DNA from: CAZTPJ01 sp964614515
Lineage (GTDB): Bacteria; Planctomycetota; Phycisphaerae; Phycisphaerales; UBA1924
Assembly (NCBI GenBank): GCA_964614515.1
Contig: CAZTPJ010000007.1
Coordinates: 1 to 64,000 of the forward strand
Length of the DNA: 64,000 bases
Direction: 5' to 3'
In this document: piece after piece, positions 56,716 to 64,000 of the stretch
How the letters are laid out: each line of letters begins with the position of its first letter
Numbering within the stretch: position 1 is the stretch's first letter
The notes under the pieces: generated by a model
Database searches by the model: none
Seen by the model: only the letters and a program-made list of their open reading frames with translations
What the model was told of the DNA's origin: nothing
Made by a program: the position numbers and the translations under genes

Positions 56716-58721
56716 CCTTCCTCACGCCCATCGCGGGGCTCATCGCCGGGGCGATTGCGATCCCGACGCTGCTGCTGTACTACTTTCTGAAACTTCGTCG
56801 TCAGCCGATTCGGGTGAGTTCGACGCTGCTGTGGGTGCAGGCGACGAAGGATTTGCAGGTGAACGTGCCGCTGAGGATGATTCGCGCGTCGTGGCTCTTG
56901 TTGATTCAGATGTTGGCGCTGCTGCTGTTGGTGGCGGCGATCGCCCGCCCGGCGCTGCACATGGATGAAGCGCCCGCGTCGCGCGTGGTGATCCTGATTG
57001 ATGCGTCGGCGTCGATGGGCGCGCGCGATGGGCCTGATGGCCAGACACGATTGGAACAGGCCAGGGCGCGTGCGATTGAACTGGTCAATCGCGGATCGCG
57101 CGTGGGGTCATCGAGCCGCGTGATGGTGGTGGCGTTCGCGGCGCAGGCGCGGGCCGTGACGACGTTCACGCAGGATCGCGGCGCGCTGCGCGAAGCCATC
57201 GCGGCGATCGAGCAGACCGATCAACCCGGCCGACTGGCGCCTGCGCTGGAACTGGCGAGCGCGGCGATCGCCACCGACGTCGGCGAAGAATCGCGTGAGG
57301 AAGCGGCGGAGGTCATCGTGCTCAGCGATGGGTCGTTCGCGGAATCGACGGGTTCGCTGGCGATTCCCGGCGCGCGGGCGCGATATGAACCGATGGGCGA
57401 GCGCCTTGATGAGGAGTCGCGCGACAACCTCGGCGTGGTGGCGATCTCAGCGCGGCGGGATTATGACGATCCGGGGCTGATGCGGGTCTTTGTGCGGGTG
57501 CAAAGCGCGGCGCGGGACGAAACCGACGCGGCGATGCTGCTTGCGCTCGATGGGGAGGAAGTCGCCCGCGTGGCCGTGAATGTGCCTGGGCGTGACGCGC
57601 GCGGGACGCCGGGGCAGTCTGCGCAGACGTTTGAACTTCGCTCGCCGGGGGGGGGCGTGGCGACGGTGGTGCTCAGCGGTCGTGATCTGCTTGCGGCGGA
57701 CAATGCGGGCGGGGTGGTGCTGGATCCGCCGCTGCGTCCGGCGGTGCTTGTGGTCGTTCGCGAGGGTGATGGCGCGCTCGAGTCGCCGCCGCGCGGGCCT
57801 AGTACGCTGCTGATCGATGCGCTGCGTGAGATCGGGCTGTCGCGGCTGCGCGTGGTGAGTACGACGACGTATGAAGCGACGCTCGACGATGCGCAGCGCG
57901 AGCATGATCTGATCGTGTTCGTCAATGCCGCGCCGCGCGCGATGCCCGCGCGGCCGAGCCTGAGTTTCGGCGCGGTGGGCGCGATCGAGGGCGTTTCGCA
58001 GCGTGCCGACGCGCGCCCGACGGGCTTTGTCGTCTGGCAGCGGGCGCATCCGGTGTTGCGCGATGTCTCGCTCGACGGCGTCCACATCGCACGGCCGACG
58101 CCGATGACGATCGCGCCGGAGTCCGACGGTGTTCGCGGGGTGGAACTCGCCAGCGGGATGGAAGGCGTCTTGATCGCGTTGATCGAGGACCGCGTCGCGC
58201 GGCGCGTGGTGGTGAGTTTTGATCTGGCGCAATCGACGTGGCCGGCGCACTTTGGGTTCCCGATTTTTCTGAGCAATTCGATCGAGTTTCTCGCGTCGGG
58301 TGGAACGGGCGAGGTGGGGCGCGCGTTTCGCACGGATGAAGCAGCGCGCGTGCGAACGAGCGGGGCGGGCGGCGATGTGCGATTGATTCCCCCCGCCGCG
58401 GGGGGGGGCGACGCGATCATCGTTCGCGCGGGGTCATCGGAATCCCGACGGGCGATCGGGGGAGAACTGCCGGTGGGCATCGTGCCGCTCGCGGGTGTGT
58501 ATCGCGTTGAGGGCGCCCTCGACACACAACTGGCGATCAACATGCTCGATGAACACGAGAGTCGCCTCGCGGTTGTCGAGACGCTGGACATCGGGGGTGA
58601 GACGCTGGAGGCGGCCACGGGCGAGCGGGAACCGCGGGAGATCTGGCCGTGGTTTGTGACGATCGCGCTGGGGCTGCTGATTGTCGAATGGTTCCTGAGC
58701 GCATCGCTGATGCGTGTGTAG
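56712..58721 (+). CDS. BatA-domain and VWA-domain membrane protein
   Basis: 669 residues. The N-terminal BatA region has two helices (FLTPIAGLIAGAIAIPTLLLYYF and WLLLIQMLALLLLVAAIARP) joined by FLKLRRQPIRVSSTLLW. A von Willebrand A domain follows: VVILIDASASMGARDG has the MIDAS DxSxS, then VIVLSDGSF. A long periplasmic stretch and a last helix (PWFVTIALGLLIVEWFLSASLM) complete it. Members usually act with MoxR ATPases and DUF58 proteins; a MoxR gene lies 3 kb away, but the DUF58 partner is not here. Start overlaps the rlmE stop (ATGA). Confidence 0.88.
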   Translation: MTFLTPIAGLIAGAIAIPTLLLYYFLKLRRQPIRVSSTLLWVQATKDLQVNVPLRMIRASWLLLIQMLALLLLVAAIARPALHMDEAPASRVVILIDASASMGARDGPDGQTRLEQARARAIELVNRGSRVGSSSRVMVVAFAAQARAVTTFTQDRGALREAIAAIEQTDQPGRLAPALELASAAIATDVGEESREEAAEVIVLSDGSFAESTGSLAIPGARARYEPMGERLDEESRDNLGVVAISARRDYDDPGLMRVFVRVQSAARDETDAAMLLALDGEEVARVAVNVPGRDARGTPGQSAQTFELRSPGGGVATVVLSGRDLLAADNAGGVVLDPPLRPAVLVVVREGDGALESPPRGPSTLLIDALREIGLSRLRVVSTTTYEATLDDAQREHDLIVFVNAAPRAMPARPSLSFGAVGAIEGVSQRADARPTGFVVWQRAHPVLRDVSLDGVHIARPTPMTIAPESDGVRGVELASGMEGVLIALIEDRVARRVVVSFDLAQSTWPAHFGFPIFLSNSIEFLASGGTGEVGRAFRTDEAARVRTSGAGGDVRLIPPAAGGGDAIIVRAGSSESRRAIGGELPVGIVPLAGVYRVEGALDTQLAINMLDEHESRLAVVETLDIGGETLEAATGEREPREIWPWFVTIALGLLIVEWFLSASLMRV

Positions 58722-58784
58722 CGCAGCGCGGCGTAAGGTTGCCGCGTGAAGATGGTGCTTGACCCCCACCGCAGAGAACATGGC

Positions 58785-60167
58785 ATGAACCTGACACGAC
58801 GGAGTTTTCTCGGTGCTGGGGCGGGCGCGGCGCTCCTTTCGGCCAGCGCCACGGCCGGGGTTCGACGTTCGACCGGAAACGCCGATGGCCGTGAAGCGCG
58901 CAACCTGATCTTCATGGTCGCCGACGGCATGAGCATCGGCACGCTGACGCTGGCGGATGTGCTGTCGCACATGCTGCACGGGCGCGGGACGTGGTGGGTG
59001 GACATGTGGAGTCGCGAGGGTGTGTATCGCGCCGCGTGCGCGACGTGGGCTGCGGACTCGCTCGTGACGGATTCCGCGGCCGCGGCGACGACGTGGAGCA
59101 TCGGCGACGTCGTGAACAACGGCGCGATCTGCGTGACGCCCGACGGCCGGACGCCCGAACCGCTGCTGGTGCGTGCGCGTGCGAGCGGCAAGGCGACGGG
59201 CCTGATCACGACGACCCGCGTGACGCACGCGACGCCCGCAGGGTTCATCGCGAACGTGCCGAGTCGGAACATGGAGCGCGAGATTGCCGAGCAGATCATT
59301 GAACGCGGCGTGGATGTGGTGCTTGGCGGGGGCGGGCGATATTTTCCTGACGAACTGCTCGGGGGACATGATGATCTTCGCGTGGTTCGCTCGCGCGAGG
59401 GGCTTGCCGTGGACGGCGAAGGTCGATTCATGGGCCTGTTTGCGTCGGGACACATGGCGTATGAACTCGATCGCATCGCCGATGGCGAGCAGCAGCCATC
59501 GCTGGTGGAGATGACGCGGGCGGGCCTGGCGCGGCTGGCGAGTTCGCCCGATGGCTTTGTCGTGCAGATCGAGGGGGGGCGCGTGGATCACGCCGCCCAC
59601 GCGAACGATGCGGCCTCGCTCCTGCGCGACATGCTCGCATTTGATGAGGCGTTGGGCGTGGTGCTCTCGTTCATCGAATCGCGCGATGACACGCTGCTCA
59701 TCGTCACCACCGATCACGCCAATGCAAATCCGGGCCTGTCGGTCTATGGCAGCGCGGGCCAGCGCGGGATGAATCGCCTGGTACTCGCCACGCGGTCGTT
59801 CGACTGGATTCTGTCGCAGCGCCGCGACCTGGCGGACCCGACCGACGCGGGCGCGATGGCCGAGATCGTGCGAGCCGCGACAGGCGTCGGCCTGAGCGAA
59901 GCCGAACGCGAAATCCTCGGCCGCGCCCTCAAGGGCGAACGCGTTGATCCGCACGAGCCGGCCAGCGCGCTGCCGCTGGCGCTCGGCTCGCTCGTGGCCA
60001 ATCACTTCGGCATCGCGTTCGCCAGCGGTGAACACACGGCGGACTTCGTGGAAGTCGCGGCCGCTGGCCCGGGCGCGGAGCGATTGCCGCAGATGACCGA
60101 CCTCGCGGGCGTTCACGCCGTGGCGGCGCAGGCCATTGGATTCGCCGCTACTCCCGACCCGCGCTGA
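58785..60167 (+). CDS. alkaline phosphatase, Tat-exported
   Basis: 460 residues. Twin-arginine signal MNLTRRSFLGAGAGAALLSA. PhoA-type active site: VADGMSIGT (metal Asp), VTDSAAAATTW (nucleophilic Ser), VQIEGGRVDHAAHANDA and VTTDHANANPG (metal ligands). Scavenges phosphate from organic esters outside the cytoplasm. Start 58785 chosen to open at the Tat motif; the frame is open to 58746. The 3' end overlaps the convergent gene by 20 bases. Confidence 0.9.
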   Translation: MNLTRRSFLGAGAGAALLSASATAGVRRSTGNADGREARNLIFMVADGMSIGTLTLADVLSHMLHGRGTWWVDMWSREGVYRAACATWAADSLVTDSAAAATTWSIGDVVNNGAICVTPDGRTPEPLLVRARASGKATGLITTTRVTHATPAGFIANVPSRNMEREIAEQIIERGVDVVLGGGGRYFPDELLGGHDDLRVVRSREGLAVDGEGRFMGLFASGHMAYELDRIADGEQQPSLVEMTRAGLARLASSPDGFVVQIEGGRVDHAAHANDAASLLRDMLAFDEALGVVLSFIESRDDTLLIVTTDHANANPGLSVYGSAGQRGMNRLVLATRSFDWILSQRRDLADPTDAGAMAEIVRAATGVGLSEAEREILGRALKGERVDPHEPASALPLALGSLVANHFGIAFASGEHTADFVEVAAAGPGAERLPQMTDLAGVHAVAAQAIGFAATPDPR

Positions 60168-61866
60168 GTTCGCCCCAATGCGACAGGTCCACGGCCGCAC
60201 GGCCTGGCTCGCGCTGCCAGGGCAGCATGGCGCGCGGCCAAGCGGAGCGCAGGCCGCGATGGTCCACGCGTTCGATCGCGAGCAGGAGCGCGGCGTCAGG
60301 CTCGATCGCGAGGGGGGGGATGTCGAGTTGGCATGTCCAGCGCGTTTCCTCGCGCGAGACGCGGGCGGTCGGGGCCGCCAGTTCGCCGCGCGAGGATTCG
60401 ACCACGACCGCACCATCGCTGCCGACGCGGATCACGGCATGGGGCGCGCCGCGCGGGCCAAGCCACACGCGAACATGTTCCGCACCGATGCTCGCCGATG
60501 GATCCACCCGGCACTCCACGAACAAGGACCACGACCCCTGCGAAGAGGATGCATCACCGGCGAAACTGCCGCGATGGAGCATCGCGGCCGTGGCGGACGA
60601 ACCCGTCGGGGCCTCGTGATTGAGCCACTGATGCATGGTTGCGTCATGGAAGAGGGGCGCGATCATCAATCCGGGGGGTTCTGCGCGTCGCGGCGGGAGG
60701 AGCGCGTTGTGGGCGAAGTCCTCATCATCAACGCGGGCGCGAACGCGCATCTGCGCGGCTGCATCATGGCGCATGGCGACGTTGCTCCGCACAGCGCCGT
60801 GCAGTTCCGCGACGCCGCGCGGCGGCACCGACACCAGATCCGCTGGGCCAGTGTCGGACTCGATGAACACCGACGCGAGCACCGGCCGGGTCGCGACGTT
60901 CGCCGCGCCGAGCGTCACGCCATACCCCCCCCTTGCATCGTGCGTGGGCGCTGCATCATCCATGATCCACGTCGTCGCGATCGGTTGCGTGGCGAGCCAC
61001 GCGTTCGCACGCTCGACGAAGCGCTCCGTCGATTGCTGGCGCGGGCTGAGCAGGTCCAGACGCAGCGAATCGAGATCGGCCTGATCTTCCGACCAGGCCG
61101 GGGCGCTGCGGGCGTGAACCTCGACGAAGCATGTCAGGCGTGACTCGATCTCGGCGGCGAGTGATGGATTGGCGTGTCGGAGTCGTTCGAGGCCCGCGCG
61201 CCATCGGGCCTCGACTTGTCTGGCGAAGGCTTCAATGACGGGATCATCGAAGGCATCGGGCTGCTCGCCGGGGTGGGTCCACAGGGCGCCGGTGATGAGC
61301 CGATGTCGCCATCGTCGCACGGGGCTTCGCGCCTCTTCAGCGATGGCGGCGAGGAGGTCTTCGCCGAGCGTTCGCGTGCGGGGGGGGGCGAGGGCGGGCG
61401 GACTCGCGGCGAGGGTCATGCCGGCCGGGTCCGGATGCCAGTTCAGCGACACGCGCGTGCCGCCGATGGACAGCGACTGGCGATACGCATCGGATGGCAG
61501 ATGCACCAGCAGCGACCACACGCCCGCGCCGGGCGGACGAACATCGGCCGTGCCCGGCGTGGCCGACCATCGCCCCGCCGGCGAAAGCCACTTCACGTTG
61601 CGATCCGGCTCCGGGGCGACGCTGATCCAGAAGAGTTCAGCGCGAACAGCACGGCCATCGGAAAGCGTGACGCGAATCGGCTCGCGCGGATCGACGGAGC
61701 CGCGAATCTCGACGGGAATGACCAGCGCGTGGCCGACGATGGCGTCGATGCGCGGCTCGACCGGCGTCAGGCCCAGCGCGGGCGAGCCCGAACGCGAGGT
61801 CGTACCGCATCCGCACGCGATCATCGCGAGACACAGACACACAACCATGATGCCCGGCCATCGCAT
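60148..61866 (-). CDS. large lipoprotein of unknown function
   Basis: 572 residues. Signal MRWPGIMVVCLCLAMIACGC with a lipobox (IACGC; the lipid Cys is either Cys18 or Cys20). The body is a mix of beta-rich regions (VLASVFIESDTGPADLVSVPP, VRVWLGPRGAPHAVIRVG) and an alpha-helical middle (TLGEDLLAAIAEEARSPVRRWRHRLITGALW). The C-terminal 150 residues resemble carbohydrate-binding/DOMON-like beta folds of planctomycete proteins, but the assignment is weak. Overlaps the alkaline phosphatase 3' end tail-to-tail by 20 bases. Confidence 0.75.
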   Translation of the reverse strand: MRWPGIMVVCLCLAMIACGCGTTSRSGSPALGLTPVEPRIDAIVGHALVIPVEIRGSVDPREPIRVTLSDGRAVRAELFWISVAPEPDRNVKWLSPAGRWSATPGTADVRPPGAGVWSLLVHLPSDAYRQSLSIGGTRVSLNWHPDPAGMTLAASPPALAPPRTRTLGEDLLAAIAEEARSPVRRWRHRLITGALWTHPGEQPDAFDDPVIEAFARQVEARWRAGLERLRHANPSLAAEIESRLTCFVEVHARSAPAWSEDQADLDSLRLDLLSPRQQSTERFVERANAWLATQPIATTWIMDDAAPTHDARGGYGVTLGAANVATRPVLASVFIESDTGPADLVSVPPRGVAELHGAVRSNVAMRHDAAAQMRVRARVDDEDFAHNALLPPRRAEPPGLMIAPLFHDATMHQWLNHEAPTGSSATAAMLHRGSFAGDASSSQGSWSLFVECRVDPSASIGAEHVRVWLGPRGAPHAVIRVGSDGAVVVESSRGELAAPTARVSREETRWTCQLDIPPLAIEPDAALLLAIERVDHRGLRSAWPRAMLPWQREPGRAAVDLSHWGELSAGRE

Positions 61867-61875
61867 CGTGAGACC

Positions 61876-62925
<1,050 letters not shown>

Positions 62926-62970
62926 GCGGCGGGCTATGGTAGGTCGCGATCCCGGCGATGGGGCCGGAGA

Positions 62971-63378
62971 TCACGGCGTGTCGTCGAGCACGTCATACAC
63001 GCGCAGCCACTGCATCCTGTCGCGCCATCGCGCGACGAGGTCCACATGCCGAGGATCCACGACATAGGCCGTGTAGTCCTCGGTCGAGTCAAAGCCCATG
63101 TACGCCCCCACGTCATAGTCGGCGTCAACAGTGGCACGGCCGGTGTCGATGTGCATGCCGGCCCAATAGCTTTTGACCATGGGCATGGCGCGGATCGTGG
63201 CGTCGCAATCCGCGATCAGCGCTGGTGCGTCGGCGGGATCGACAAGTTTGACAAAGACCACATGATTGATCCGCGCCGGGCGCGGCGCGACATGCCCGGA
63301 GGTGGCGCACCCCGCAGGCAGCGACGCGGCCAACAGACTGACGATCAGCAGGAAACTTGCATGAATGGTTCGCATCAT
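62971..63378 (-). CDS. Dabb (stress-responsive A/B barrel) domain lipoprotein
   Basis: 135 residues. Signal MMRTIHASFLLIVSLLAASLPAGC, lipobox PAGC (Cys24). The mature domain has INHVVFVKLVDPADAPALIADCDATIRAMP...YDVGAYMGFDSTEDYTAYVVDPRHVDLV, a Dabb ferredoxin-like fold. Dabb proteins are dimers, some of them in stress responses or cyclases; a lipid-anchored form is unusual. It overlaps the murQ stop by ATGA. Confidence 0.85.
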   Translation of the reverse strand: MMRTIHASFLLIVSLLAASLPAGCATSGHVAPRPARINHVVFVKLVDPADAPALIADCDATIRAMPMVKSYWAGMHIDTGRATVDADYDVGAYMGFDSTEDYTAYVVDPRHVDLVARWRDRMQWLRVYDVLDDTP

Positions 63379-64000
63379 GACTCTCCGAGGGCGATGTCGA
63401 GACGGCCGTGGGACTGCGCGAGGATTGACTCGGCCTGCGCCTTGTCGATGTGCAGGCGCTGCATGACAATCGCGGACTTGGCGGAACCGCCGGCGCGATC
63501 CACGGCGATGAGGGCCTCATCGCGCGGGAGTCCTGTCAGCGCGGCGACGATGCGTGCGGCGCGGTCGCGGAGTTTGGCATTGGTCGCGCGGACATCGACC
63601 ATGAGGTTCTGATAGACACGGCCCGATCGAACCATCAGCGTCGTCGAGATGATGTTCAGGCACATCTTCGTCGCGGTTCCCGCCTTCATGCGAGTCGAGC
63701 CGGTGAGGACTTCCGGGCCGGTCTCGATGATGATGCAGTGATCCACGCCTGACGGCGCGACGATGGGCGAGCATGTCAGCAGCGCGGTGATCGGGCGCTG
63801 GGCGGCCCGCCCACCGGCCCACGCGAGCGCGCCGAGGACATACGGCGTGGTCCCCCCCGCCGCGATGCCGAGGATCGCATCGCGCGATGTCAGATCAAGC
63901 GCTTCAAGTTCGGGAGTCGCACCGCGCGGATCATCCTCAAGCCCTTCGCTCGAACGCCGCAGGGCGGCATCGCCGCCGGCGATGATGCCGATGATGCGGC
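63375..64000 (-). CDS. murQ: N-acetylmuramic acid 6-phosphate etherase, 5' end outside window
   Basis: At least 208 residues, open to the window end. MurQ cleaves the lactyl ether of MurNAc-6-phosphate in peptidoglycan recycling. Motifs: IIAGGDAALRRSSEGLEDDP, LGIAAGGTTPYVLGALAWA (SIS domain), ETGPEVLTGSTRMKAGTATK and YQNLMVDVRATNAKL. It ends GRLDIALGES and overlaps the Dabb lipoprotein. The N-terminus is off-window. Confidence 0.93.
   Translation of the reverse strand, partial: RIIGIIAGGDAALRRSSEGLEDDPRGATPELEALDLTSRDAILGIAAGGTTPYVLGALAWAGGRAAQRPITALLTCSPIVAPSGVDHCIIIETGPEVLTGSTRMKAGTATKMCLNIISTTLMVRSGRVYQNLMVDVRATNAKLRDRAARIVAALTGLPRDEALIAVDRAGGSAKSAIVMQRLHIDKAQAESILAQSHGRLDIALGES

Noticed and set aside
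57461..59476. 671-codon minus-strand open frame over the BatA and phosphatase genes
   Set aside because: Ser/Arg-rich shadow of two well-supported plus-strand genes.

Overview
The window is about 64 kb of high-GC DNA that reads as a planctomycete chromosome segment, most likely class Phycisphaerae. Three secreted proteins end in the paired 'LDIFDFLCFGN' GC-type dockerin module. There is also a PEP-CTERM protein with a VPTPATLALLGL tail, a type IV pilin-like DUF1559-style protein, an unaccompanied rpsD, a planctomycete-style IleRS with a worn zinc site, and many palindromic intergenic elements. A run of 10 Ns at 876-885 inside a transporter gene shows the source is a draft or metagenome assembly.

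Layout. 0-6 kb: a MATE transporter broken by the N gap, a SurA_N-type membrane chaperone, an HNH nuclease plus beta-class DNA methyltransferase pair (type II restriction-modification), and rpsD. 6-10.4 kb: two dockerin-tagged secreted proteins (a cyclophilin and a 12-repeat kelch protein), then RNase P RNA with its own terminator. 10.4-15.6 kb: GT4 and GT2 glycosyltransferases, a Gfo/Idh/MocA oxidoreductase and thioredoxin. 15.9-19.4 kb: an accessory stretch with three unknown small proteins, a degenerate array of exact 21-bp period in a divergent intergenic region, a 228-aa planctomycete-type protein of unknown role, and palindromic repeats. 19.7-25.8 kb: ileS, tRNA-Gly(TCC) and a dockerin-tagged subtilisin-like protease. 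25.9-33.6 kb: small lipoproteins, a TIM-barrel isomerase-like protein, queG, an ABC ATPase, a membrane protein, a HEAT lipoprotein, a degenerate MDR dehydrogenase (the last three translationally coupled), and trpS. 33.6-43.2 kb: a Tat-exported GH116-like protein, a PEP-CTERM protein, a lipoprotein, a pseudopilin, and two tandem zinc-ribbon membrane proteins. 43.2-53.4 kb: an unknown Cys/His-rich protein, a DedA/YqaA membrane protein, an OmpA-type lipoprotein, an amidohydrolase, and an overlapping ResB-like/CcsA cytochrome c maturation pair followed by a 3-methyladenine DNA glycosylase. 53.4-64 kb: a solitary Phd-type antitoxin, a third zinc-ribbon protein, an S1-domain protein, rlmE coupled to a BatA/VWA protein, an alkaline phosphatase, a large lipoprotein, a MoxR ATPase, a Dabb lipoprotein and the 3' part of murQ.

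Most genes are housekeeping or envelope functions. The least explained material is the 21-bp array with its neighbouring gene, the dockerin-tag system (no cohesin-like partner visible here), and several families of short palindromes. One of these palindromes lies in frame inside the ccsA-like leader, and a four-copy 40-bp repeat abuts the ResB start.
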